From: Leptolyngbyaceae cyanobacterium MO_188.B28
GTDB lineage: Bacteria; Cyanobacteriota; Cyanobacteriia; Phormidesmidales; Phormidesmidaceae
DNA: 34,098 nt
Assembly: GCA_030065175.1 (NCBI GenBank)
Contig: JASJDH010000034.1
Span: forward strand, 1-34,098
Direction of reading: 5' to 3'
The translations under genes and the position numbers were made by a program. Shown piece by piece: positions 16,801 through 23,395 of this stretch. How positions within the stretch are numbered: the stretch's first letter is position 1; each line of letters begins with the position of its first letter. Under the pieces are notes generated by a model. That model was not told where the DNA came from and ran no database searches. It saw only the letters and a program-made list of their open reading frames with translations.

Positions 16801-17392
16801 TCCCAGCGTTCCATATACGGATAGTATCATCCACGGAAGCTGAGGCGAGGCGCTGCCCATCAGGTGACCAAGCTACGCTGAAAACCGAATCAGTATGCCC
16901 TTTCAAGGTTTGCAAATGCTGGCCGTTCGCAGCGTTCCACAAACGGATAGTTTTATCAGAGGAAGCCGAGGCAAGGCGCTGCCCATCATGTGACCAAGCT
17001 ACGCTTAAGACTGAATTAGTGTGCCCTTCCAAGGTTTGCAAATGCTGGCCGTTCGCAGCGTTCCACAAACGGATAGTTTTATCGCCTGCAGCCGAGGCGA
17101 GGCGCTGTCCGTCGGGGGACCAAGCGACGCTGAAAACTGTATTTGTATGCCCCTTAAGTACAGCAGTGCATTCACCCCGCGCAACATTCCAGATGCGAAT
17201 CGTTTGGTCATTAGATGGCGAGGCTAGAAACTGTCCGTCGGGTGACCAGGCAATACGACCAATGTAATCTGTATGTCCCCGCAAAATCCGCTTCAGGGTC
17301 AGACCCGGCACAGGGCTTTCACCCACCCGCACACCATCAGCAGGTTCAGGGTCGTAGTTGGGCAAATCAGGCAAAAGTTCAGATAGGGACAT
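13895..17392 (-). CDS. WD40-Roc-COR-zinc ribbon-TIR-TIR protein (putative signalling/immune switch)
   Basis: A 1165-residue protein. Residues 37-325 form a seven-bladed WD40 propeller of 42-residue blades (GHT...SVAWSPDGQRLASAS...TIRIWN). The Roc GTPase (343-505) shows P-loop GDSGVGKT (349-356), WDLAGQ (399-404), ARMD (458-461) in place of NKxD, and TSAKSGEGL. COR spans about 510-760. C789, H793, C813 and C816 look like a zinc ribbon. TIR-like domain 1 (868-990, CYLTFAPSQKHYANKL) lacks a clear catalytic motif; TIR domain 2 (1026-1158, RFDIALSFPGEYRDFV) has EWCGLEL with Glu1104, the position of the NADase Glu in active TIRs. Roc-COR proteins dimerise and switch with GTP; TIR domains can cleave NAD. 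An immune or cell-death role is inference. No strong Shine-Dalgarno precedes the ATG. Confidence 0.92.
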   Translation of the reverse strand: MSLSELLPDLPNYDPEPADGVRVGESPVPGLTLKRILRGHTDYIGRIAWSPDGQFLASPSNDQTIRIWNVARGECTAVLKGHTNTVFSVAWSPDGQRLASAAGDKTIRLWNAANGQHLQTLEGHTNSVLSVAWSHDGQRLASASSDKTIRLWNAANGQHLQTLKGHTDSVFSVAWSPDGQRLASASVDDTIRIWNAGNGQHLQTLKGHTDSVFSVAWSPDGQRLASASSDKTIRIWNTLSGKQSQQLEGHTNEVKGVAFSNDGQLLASTGWSSTTQIRQCNTWKILGTITQKSSSALRSVAFQPNSLALATLAEGDSVICIWDINMDVLLSQTTTDYINYTTAKIVLVGDSGVGKTGLGWRLAHNDFKEHASTHGQQFWVIDELGETRDDGTECEAVLWDLAGQHVYRPIHSIFLDNVDASLVLFDPTNRQDPLKGAQFWLEQLKGKAQLPPSVLVGARMDRGGSTVSQEYLEQFCQQYGISGGYIGTSAKSGEGLDTLIQKLKAQIPWDEMTTTVTTVTFKRIKEYVLALKEKTDRQGVLVQSTELRQQLQANDPDWQFTDAEMMTAVGHLETHGYVTILKSSAGDTHILLAPDLLVDLASSIVVLADKHPRELGAISERDLLQGNYHFDELEGLAEVEQQVLFDAAVLRFLEHNVCFREAFENDILLIFPGLIKQKRPLDDDFPATDDVAYVVRGRVENLYAMLVVLLGYSPSFIRINHWQKQAQYELNPGEICGFRLIEDREGEIELVLCYSNQMPTHGREKFQELFEQFLYQREVQVNRFPPVRCEKNHQLERSAVMNLLSESQTFAFCSKCGSKVDLSDLDQSRNGIEVPLWLQKEAAKTRLRSTYEQHLAQIKGYRRGWEAPRCYLTFAPSQKHYANKLKKDLREAGVFIIESADQVQRNHFVVMLNAPTYQRAWNNPTPEFTSDIELVRTRLAHDQSKFFTINLEGNEGSSPLHDVDNCDANDFRDISHYPVSLFNLLLKLYAIPPTLAKFASLRASLHQQWEQIPVGTEERPPETRKRFDIALSFPGEYRDFVKIVAEELAGELGRDRIFYDAYYQAELARPNLDTYLQGIYHDQAELVVVFLCAEYERKEWCGLELRAVRDLLKQKKTAEIMLIRFDNTEIPGIFSIDGYVNAEDHEPLEMADLIAQRLRLNQQAT
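16596..17270. repeat. 126-bp tandem repeats encoding WD40 blades
   Basis: The WD40 part of the gene repeats with an exact 126-base period (phase points at 16722, 16848, 16974, 17100 and 17226). The stretches 16722-16802 and 16848-16928 are identical over 81 bases, and the second and third units share about 50 further identical bases. Near-identity at DNA level points to recent duplication or gene conversion. The 238-codon plus-strand ORF across this stretch is a by-product of the periodicity. Confidence 0.9.
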
Positions 17393-17664
17393 TGCTGAGA
17401 ACCGATCAGAGTTTTGTTTTGGGTTAATCAGTCTGAGATGCTTTAGGTCTTCTATTGCAAAGGCATTTCATTCAATTTTGCGCGAGGCAAGAATAAAATG
17501 TCCACATAGAAACTACGACTGCACCCACAGCCACCCTGACTGACCGCTCTCCGGCATCCATCCAAGTTGGTTTAATTGGGGTCTGCATACTCCTTAAATC
17601 GCGAGCACTAACCACTCACCGATCACCTATCCCCTCCAGGAAGATACTTGCTACCGAAATCTAA

Positions 17665-17694
17665 GTTAATCAATCCTGAGTTAATCAATCCTGA
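17665..17694. repeat. Tandem 15-bp direct repeat (two copies)
   Basis: GTTAATCAATCCTGA occurs twice back to back without mismatch, about 270 bases upstream of the WD40-Roc start. Function unknown; it may be a slippage product or a paired binding site. Confidence 0.8.
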
Positions 17695-17714
17695 TTCCCA
17701 AGCTCTGCCTGCAC

Positions 17715-17731
17715 GCCCTGGAGTCCAGGGC
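17715..17731. repeat. Palindrome GCCCTGGA-G-TCCAGGGC
   Basis: Perfect 8-bp arms around a single base. As RNA or single-stranded DNA it would form a strong hairpin with a tight loop; as duplex it is a symmetric site. No T-run follows directly, so not a clear terminator. Confidence 0.7.
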
Positions 17732-17859
17732 TGATTCTTTAGTAAGGGAAAAATCTTGCAGGTCAATTCAAGAGGGGGCCTTGGCTGAAGCGTTTGCAGT
17801 TGGACAATGCCGCAGGCCGAACTAGTCGGATAGTTGTTGAACAGTCCCGTTGAGGATCG

Positions 17860-17931
17860 GTAGGGGCAAAGCATTTGGCTGAGAGTCTACAGACACTTCT
17901 GTCAATTTTGAGCCAAATGCTTCGCCCTTAC
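17860..17931. repeat. MITE/REP-like long inverted repeat
   Basis: Arms of 21 bases (GTAGGGGCAAAGCATTTGGC... and its near-complement 17911-17931) differ at two positions and flank a 30-base centre. Inverted repeats of the general type GTAGGGGCGAAGCATT are widespread interspersed elements in cyanobacterial intergenic DNA. No transposase is nearby, so it would be a non-autonomous or palindromic element. Copy number cannot be judged from this window. Confidence 0.7.
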
Positions 17932-18136
17932 AGCGGCGCACCACTTATCCACAACCTAGCAGCTTGAAGAATATTTTCCTACAAGAGAATCAATCCTAAC
18001 CTTCCAGGAGGACATTATCGCCACACAACTTAACCATTAGCCTCCAAATTTAACGCTCATCCGCCCAATCGTTTAAATCTACGCCGATCGCTAAATCTTC
18101 AGCCTCCACCACAAAACAATCAGACGATCCTCAACC

Positions 18137-18172
18137 AAAAACGACGCCCAGGTCGATATAACCCGGGCGTCG
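18137..18172 (-). terminator. Terminator-like hairpin, minus strand, without an obvious gene
   Basis: CGACGCCCAGG pairs with CCCGGGCGTCG (one mismatch, nine-base loop), and on the minus strand five T residues follow at once. This is a good intrinsic terminator, yet the 540 bases that would precede it on that strand contain no ORF, so it may end a non-coding transcript or antisense transcription from the ydcF promoter region. On the plus strand only AT-rich sequence follows. Confidence 0.6.
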
Positions 18173-18266
18173 ATTTATATAAGCCAGCTCATTTATAAAA
18201 ATTCAAGCTGACGGCTTTGAAAAGAATTTTGATACTTCCATCAAAGCATCAAAATATGAGGATCTT

Positions 18267-18370
18267 GTGGAGAAGGATGGGTGGATTTAGGGAATGGGAG
18301 GGCAGGGGGAGCAGAGGGGGAGAGGATAGGGGAGATGGGGAGGATAGAGGAGATAGGGAGGATGAGTAGC
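18267..18370 (+). repeat. G-rich polypurine tract with G-quadruplex pattern
   Basis: About 100 bases of mostly G and A on the plus strand. It includes GGG-AAT-GGG-A-GGG-CA-GGGGG at 18290-18309, which satisfies the canonical four-run quadruplex rule, followed by four more G runs. Polypurine low-complexity stretches of this kind recur in some cyanobacterial genomes. Confidence 0.75.
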
Positions 18371-18442
18371 ATCGCCCACACAAATTCTTTCAGCGCCATT
18401 TGAAGCAAGTGAAGCTCAGGAAGAATAGAAAGAAGAAAGAAG

Positions 18443-18465
18443 CCAAAATCTAAAATCCAAAATCC
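18443..18465. repeat. Heptamer repeats (STRR type)
   Basis: AAAATCT-AAAATCC-AAAATCC in direct tandem. Short tandemly repeated heptanucleotides of this family are a known feature of filamentous cyanobacterial genomes. Only three units are present here. Confidence 0.7.
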
Positions 18466-18712
18466 TCAGGAAATAGAGAAAATCGTAAAGGAAGCAGAGA
18501 GTCGTTGCTCAGAAAGGCTGGATCGCCTACTGGAGGGGCGTTAGAGGGTAAAAATTGGGGCGACTTAGCATAGCCGAAGACTCTATATATAAATACAAAC
18601 TCAAAAAAATAGATCAAATCTAGTTACAAGAATTGCTCAATTCGCCTAGTCTCGTGCTACAACATCCCCAGCATCCTTAAAGTATGGATATTTCAAGGGG
18701 AGAACGAAGGCA

Positions 18713-19819
18713 ATGTTGGAACCGCTAACCCGAATTTTGCTTTGGGCAGCCGTTGGTCTAATTATTTGGTATGTGCTGCTGAGGCTCATTCCCAGGAACT
18801 ATCTCACCTGGTTTGGCGGGTTAGTCGTCTTAGTCTTGATCGTCCTTTCATTCGTCGATCGAGACAGTGAAACCGTCGAAATGATCTGGGACATTATTTC
18901 GTTACCCCTAAATCCCTTAGGGTTATCGGTCTTGTTCCTGGCATTTTCCCTCAAAGATGGCAGCCAAAAAGTCAATGGGAATCAAGTTGTCGCAGCCTTT
19001 CTGGTGCTTTTGCTCGCCAGTATGCCCCTCATTTCCCGATTTCTGGTTAACCGGGCTGAACAGTCTGTGCAGGAAGCCTTTAACAACCAGCTGAACATTT
19101 GTGTGCAGGTCTGCCCAGAGGGACAGGCGACCCTGGCTGAAGTGGGCAACACTATGCGGGCGATCGTGGTGTTGGGAGATAGCCAGATGGACACCGGGCA
19201 GTTAATTGAGACAGTCAGTGATGAGGAGGGCGAACGTCCGCCATCGCCAACCACAGCGATGGTGCCGCGTCTGCTGAGGGCGGCCAGTCTCTATGGCGAG
19301 GTTCGGGCTCGAGGCGGGGCCCCCTGGATGATTGTCACCATGAAGAGAGAGGATTCGGAAAAGGAACAAGCCAAAGCAACCGCTATCAGACAACAGTTAA
19401 GCGCTAACGGAGTCCCGATTGAGAGAATTGAAGTTCAAGCTTTGGGGACCGATATCCGTAAAAGTGCTGACGAGGCCAGAGAATTTCTAGAAGGGCGGCA
19501 GCTGATAGCTCCAGGGCAGCGGATTATGGTCGTGACCCCGGCCTTGTCCATGCGTCGAGCCAGCTTAACTTTCTCGAAGGTGTTTCGGGATTTGCAAGTC
19601 CGCATTGTGGCCAGACCGACCGGATTTTACATTACTCGGCCAGACAATAGCGACGATCTGCTGGTTCGATTACGGGATCTATTTCCCAGTGTAGAAGCCC
19701 TCAGCACGACGAGTCGAGTCGTGGACGAGTATCTGACCTGGGGATACTACTTCTTGCGGGGATGGTTACCGGGCTTCAATGTGATTTGGACTAACGTCGT
19801 TGAGGTTTGGGGGCAATAA
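18713..19819 (+). CDS. YdcF-like (DUF218) membrane protein
   Basis: A 368-residue protein. Three to four hydrophobic segments fill the first 115 residues (ILLWAAVGLIIWYVLL, GGLVVLVLIVLSF, VVAAFLVLLLASM). From about 148 a DUF218/YdcF domain follows: AIVVLGDS, then MVPRLLRAASLYGEVRARG, a basic helix, DIRKSADEAREFL, and MVVTPALSMRRASLTF. The YdcF/SanA/ElyC family is tied to cell-envelope functions, but no reaction is firmly established. The region 165-180 (EEGERPPSP) is an insert relative to compact members. GAAGG near ATG 18713 is an acceptable Shine-Dalgarno. The ABC transporter starts 85 bases downstream and may be co-transcribed, although short tandem repeats lie between. Confidence 0.83.
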   Translation: MLEPLTRILLWAAVGLIIWYVLLRLIPRNYLTWFGGLVVLVLIVLSFVDRDSETVEMIWDIISLPLNPLGLSVLFLAFSLKDGSQKVNGNQVVAAFLVLLLASMPLISRFLVNRAEQSVQEAFNNQLNICVQVCPEGQATLAEVGNTMRAIVVLGDSQMDTGQLIETVSDEEGERPPSPTTAMVPRLLRAASLYGEVRARGGAPWMIVTMKREDSEKEQAKATAIRQQLSANGVPIERIEVQALGTDIRKSADEAREFLEGRQLIAPGQRIMVVTPALSMRRASLTFSKVFRDLQVRIVARPTGFYITRPDNSDDLLVRLRDLFPSVEALSTTSRVVDEYLTWGYYFLRGWLPGFNVIWTNVVEVWGQ

Positions 19820-19851
19820 GCCAAGGCGCCCCAGTGATTCTTCTCAGGGAT

Positions 19852-19883
19852 CTAGGTAATTCGCCTAGGCAATTCGTCTAGGA
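19852..19883. repeat. 13-bp tandem repeat, 2.4 copies
   Basis: CTAGGTAATTCGC, CTAGGCAATTCGT and a partial CTAGGA follow each other directly before the ABC transporter gene. The core AATTCGCCTAG also occurs at 18639-18649 on the other side of the YdcF-like gene. Confidence 0.7.
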
Positions 19884-19904
19884 TAGTGAAGCAGCCATCC
19901 ACGG

Positions 19905-21683
19905 ATGGCGTCACTTCCTTTGACTTCGGAATTTATGGTGCGCTCTCGACTGCAAAAGCTGGCAACTTATCTCCGTCCCCACTGGGGTCAGTCTTTACTC
20001 GGCGTCCTCGCCCTCCTGGCGGTCAATATCATCGGGGTTCGAATTCCTTTGATTATCCGGGACGGTATTGATACGCTTCAGGTTACGTTCAGCTTTAAAC
20101 GGGTGCTCACCTATGTTTTTTGGGTTCTCGTCTTAGCCTCCATCATGTGGGTGATTCGAATGGGATCCCGCATCTTGATCTTTGGCGTCGGACGTCAGGT
20201 TGAATTTGATCTCAAACAAAAAATCTTTGAGCATCTCCTTACCCTAGAACCGGCTTATTTTGCCAAAAATACAGCTGGGGAGCTGATTAGTCGGGCGACG
20301 AGCGATGTTGATAATATCCGCCGATTACTGGGATTCGCCGTACTCAGTTTATCTAACACCCTGTTGGCCTATTCCCTTACCTTGCCGTTTATGTGGTCCA
20401 TCAGCGTCCGACTAACTTTGATTGCGGTGATGGTATATCCCATCATGCTGGTTTTGGTGCGGCTATTTAGCGATCGCTTGCGGAGTCAGCAGTTACAAGT
20501 TCAGCAGGGGCTTTCCAACCTGAGTCAACTGATTCAGGAGGATATGAGCGGCATCTCACTGATCAAAATCTATGGGCAAGAAGCGAACGAGCGACGAGCC
20601 TTCAATCGATTAAATCAGGCCCTTTTGGAGTCCAACCTCACCCTGGCCAGAACCCGCAATACGCTGTTTCCGCTGTTGGGGGGACTGGCCAGCATTAGCC
20701 TGCTCTTGACGCTAGCGGTAGGGGCAGGCGAGATCGCAGACGGCAGCCTCAGTGTCGGCGAATTCATTGCCTTCATCCTCTATGTGGAAAGGCTGGTATT
20801 TCCCACCGCTCTATTGGGCTTTACGATTACCGCCTATCAGCGGGGAGAAGTCAGCATCGATCGAGTAGAGGCGATTCTAAGCAATCAACCCAAGATTCAA
20901 AATTCCCCCAAGACCCTGGCCCATCCGATTCAGCAAGTCAAAGGCGAAATTCAGGCTCGACAGCTTTCTTATACTTATCCCGGCTCAACCACACCAGCTC
21001 TAGACCGGGTAAATTTTGTCATGCATCCGGGAGAAACCGTCGCCATTGTCGGACCGATTGGCTCGGGTAAGTCCACCTTAGCCAACGCCCTGCCCCGCCT
21101 GCTCGATATTGCGCCGGGTCAGCTTTTCTTAGACGGCCATGACATCACCCAACTGAGCTTGGGGGATCTGAGACGCGCGATCGCTTTTGTTCCCCAAGAC
21201 AGCTTCCTCTTCAGTACAACCGTCAAAAACAATATTCGCTACGGCAATCCCCTCAGTGAGCTATTTGACATCGAATACGCCGCCAAAAAAGCTCAGATTA
21301 ACCAAGAAATCCTCAACTTTCCCCAACAGTACGACACGATTGTAGGGGAACGCGGAATCACCCTTTCCGGAGGACAACGTCAGCGCACAGCCCTCGCTCG
21401 CGCCCTTTTAATCGACACCCCCATCCTTGTACTAGATGATTCCCTATCGAGTGTAGACAACCAAACCGCCACAAGCATTCTCAAGCTCTTAGCCCATGGC
21501 TCCCGGCGCAAAACTGTCATCTTTATTTCCCACCAAATGTCAGCGGCGGCCACTGCCGATCGGATTCTAGTAATGGACAAGGGTAAGATTGTCCAGTCTG
21601 GAACCCATTCTCAGCTCATAGCGCAGACCGGACTCTATCAATCCCTATGGGAGCAACATAAACTCGAAGAAGTCTTAACCTAG
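19905..21683 (+). CDS. ABC exporter half-transporter (fused membrane and ATPase domains)
   Basis: A 592-residue protein of MsbA/Sav1866-like layout. The exporter membrane domain (about 25-315) has six hydrophobic segments and coupling sequence SRATSDVDNIRRLL. The ATPase (about 345-585) has Walker A GPIGSGKST (383-391), Q loop PQDSFLF, signature LSGGQRQR (487-494), Walker B ILVLDD, D loop SSVD and switch His in FISHQ. Asp512 replaces the usual catalytic Glu after Walker B. LDDSLS is typical of the degenerate-site subunit of heterodimeric exporters such as BmrC or TM287, which work with a second half-transporter; none is adjacent here. Substrate unknown. No Shine-Dalgarno is evident before ATG 19905; GTG 19886 lies in another frame. 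Confidence 0.93.
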   Translation: MASLPLTSEFMVRSRLQKLATYLRPHWGQSLLGVLALLAVNIIGVRIPLIIRDGIDTLQVTFSFKRVLTYVFWVLVLASIMWVIRMGSRILIFGVGRQVEFDLKQKIFEHLLTLEPAYFAKNTAGELISRATSDVDNIRRLLGFAVLSLSNTLLAYSLTLPFMWSISVRLTLIAVMVYPIMLVLVRLFSDRLRSQQLQVQQGLSNLSQLIQEDMSGISLIKIYGQEANERRAFNRLNQALLESNLTLARTRNTLFPLLGGLASISLLLTLAVGAGEIADGSLSVGEFIAFILYVERLVFPTALLGFTITAYQRGEVSIDRVEAILSNQPKIQNSPKTLAHPIQQVKGEIQARQLSYTYPGSTTPALDRVNFVMHPGETVAIVGPIGSGKSTLANALPRLLDIAPGQLFLDGHDITQLSLGDLRRAIAFVPQDSFLFSTTVKNNIRYGNPLSELFDIEYAAKKAQINQEILNFPQQYDTIVGERGITLSGGQRQRTALARALLIDTPILVLDDSLSSVDNQTATSILKLLAHGSRRKTVIFISHQMSAAATADRILVMDKGKIVQSGTHSQLIAQTGLYQSLWEQHKLEEVLT

Positions 21684-21810
21684 AGATTTGACCCAATAAT
21701 CAAGACACTCAATCATTCATTAAGGAAATGCAAGCGATAAGCAGGCTTACCAATTAGTGAGCAATTTACACGGGACAATCCAACAGACAAAGAACATAAA
21801 AGCCGCATAA

Positions 21811-21845
21811 AAGCCAGAAATCAGTATTAAACTGACTTCTGGCTT
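21811..21845. terminator. Bidirectional terminator-like hairpin
   Basis: A 15-bp stem (AAGCCAGAAATCAGT / ACTGACTTCTGGCTT, one mismatch) with the loop ATTAA, midway between the convergent ABC transporter and pilC genes. T-rich sequence follows on both strands though without an unbroken run, so it probably ends both transcripts. Confidence 0.75.
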
Positions 21846-21954
21846 CTGCATTTTGTATTCCTTACCTACCCAATTCTTAACTTGCTCGGTTTAATCTTCA
21901 GATTCTGCCTCCCCAAGAACATTTTCAGAAATTTCGCTAACCGCAAAATGCGCA

Positions 21955-23175
21955 TTAACCAATGGCGTCCATCACCTTAAACATGGGGAGATACATAGAA
22001 ATCAGAATCGACCCAACCATACCCCCTAGAACAATAATCATAATCGGCTCCAGAATACTGGTCAGCGCTTTAACCGCCTGCTCCACCTCATCTTCATAAA
22101 AGTCAGCGACCTTCATCAGCATCTGATCCAGTTCCCCGGTTTCCTCCCCAATACTGATCATCTGAATCGCCATAATGGGGAAAACTTGATAGCGTTGCAG
22201 AGCTAAGCTAATCATGCCGCCCGTTTGAATTTCCTGACGAGCGCCGTCTACGGCATTCGAAATCACCTGATTTCCAGCCGTATCCCGAACAATTTCAAGC
22301 GCCGTCAGAATCGGTACGCCGGATCGGGAGAGAGAACCAAATGTGCGGCAGAATCGGGCGGTGGCGGTTTTCTGAATCAGATCGCCAAACAAGGGCATTT
22401 TTAGGGACAGCCGATCAATGGTTTCGCGGCCTACCCGAGTTGAGTAATATCGGCGATAGGCAAAAATCGTAATAACGATCACCCCAATCATAATCACCCA
22501 ATTGAAGGGCTGCCTGAGAAAGTTACTGATGGACAGCATCATTTGGGTAAACGCAGGCAGGTCAGTCCCCAATTCAGCAAAAATATCCGCAAAAATGGGG
22601 ATCAAAAACATGGTCATACCAATAAAAATCACCGTCGCCAGGATCCCAACGGTGACGGGATAAGCCATTGCTGACTTAATCTGGTTTTGCAATCGGTTAA
22701 GGTCTTCTAGAAGTTTTGCGAGGCGATTTAAAACTTCGTCTAAAACCCCGCCGACTTCCCCTGCTTGCACCATGCTGACATACAGACCATCAAAGCATTG
22801 GGGATGCTTACGCATTGAATCCGACAAGTTTGTTCCTTGTTGAACATCCGCATTGATGGCCTGCAATGCCTTTTTCAGCTTCGGATTGGGACATTCCTCC
22901 GCCAGAACCCCTAACCCCCTAACCAAAGCAACCCCAGCATTGACCAGCGCAGCGAACTGTCGAGAAAAAACCGCTTTATCTTTGACAGTGACACTAGCCA
23001 GAGAGGTCTGAAGATCTTTGAGATCAATATTTAAGCCTCGATCTTCCTTAATCTCCTGAATGAAGACGCCCCGCTCCTTGATCAGGTTACGGGCTTCACT
23101 TGGGGTGGCGGCGGTGACCCTCTCTTTCCTGGGCCTGCCGGCCGTATCGCGTCCAGTAGCAACGTAGGTAGGCAT
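21955..23175 (-). CDS. pilC: Type IV pilus inner-membrane platform protein PilC
   Basis: A 406-residue protein of the PilC/GspF family, of normal length. The N-terminal segment (MPTYVATGRDTAGRPRKERV) is typical. Two homologous T2SSF modules follow (about 70-190 and 270-395), each starting with an FSRQFAALVNAG / FCRTFGSLSRSG-type helix and carrying the conserved GEVGG/GEETGELDQML motif, with hydrophobic helices near 170-195, 220-240 and 375-395. PilC is the platform on which the PilB and PilT motors turn to add or remove pilin. It is the last gene of the pilB-pilT-pilC operon, 220 bases after pilT, with a strong hairpin in the gap. Confidence 0.96.
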   Translation of the reverse strand: MPTYVATGRDTAGRPRKERVTAATPSEARNLIKERGVFIQEIKEDRGLNIDLKDLQTSLASVTVKDKAVFSRQFAALVNAGVALVRGLGVLAEECPNPKLKKALQAINADVQQGTNLSDSMRKHPQCFDGLYVSMVQAGEVGGVLDEVLNRLAKLLEDLNRLQNQIKSAMAYPVTVGILATVIFIGMTMFLIPIFADIFAELGTDLPAFTQMMLSISNFLRQPFNWVIMIGVIVITIFAYRRYYSTRVGRETIDRLSLKMPLFGDLIQKTATARFCRTFGSLSRSGVPILTALEIVRDTAGNQVISNAVDGARQEIQTGGMISLALQRYQVFPIMAIQMISIGEETGELDQMLMKVADFYEDEVEQAVKALTSILEPIMIIVLGGMVGSILISMYLPMFKVMDAIG

Positions 23176-23279
23176 GGTTCTATGGGGTGTCGACTATCGA
23201 GTGACAATTCAGGCAATCTTAACGTAATCGTATCGTAGCGGCGCTCTGAAAATCAGGAGCAAATTGGCCGATAAACTTC

Positions 23280-23309
23280 ATAGGGGGGCGCAACAAGCCG
23301 CCCCCCTAT
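23280..23309 (-). repeat. Strong intercistronic hairpin between pilT and pilC
   Basis: ATAGGGGGGCG pairs perfectly with CGCCCCCCTAT around an eight-base loop. No T-run follows in the direction of pilC, so it is more likely an mRNA-stability, processing or partial-attenuation element than a full terminator. Confidence 0.7.
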
Positions 23310-23395
23310 TCATGATCTAATAGAACTTTAAACGGGAGGGAGCCATGCCAACCGCACCTCACTCAAGGTCTCAGAAGGCGGACGCCCCAATCACT

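Larger units (their letters stand above)
17393..18712. other. 1.3-kb gene-free, repeat-rich region
   Basis: No convincing ORF. The 83-codon minus ORF at 17623-17874 reads through repeat sequence and has no protein character. The stretch holds a tandem 15-mer, a 17-base palindrome, a MITE-like inverted repeat, a minus-strand terminator-like hairpin, a G-rich polypurine tract and heptamer repeats, all listed separately. The left part must contain the promoter of the WD40-Roc gene and the right part that of the YdcF-like gene. A small RNA is possible near 18142-18172. Confidence 0.6.

Noticed and set aside
16551-17267. 238-codon plus-strand ORF antisense to the WD40 blades
   Set aside because: It exists because the 126-base repeat keeps all frames periodic; the product is a Cys-rich repeat with no family features and the minus strand is a clear WD40 propeller.
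17623-17874. 83-codon minus-strand ORF
   Set aside because: Overlaps tandem repeats, the palindrome and the left arm of the MITE-like repeat; no Shine-Dalgarno and no protein character.
17393-18712. CRISPR array in the repeat-rich spacer
   Set aside because: Repeats are tandem, inverted or low-complexity and lack regular unique spacers; no cas genes in the window.
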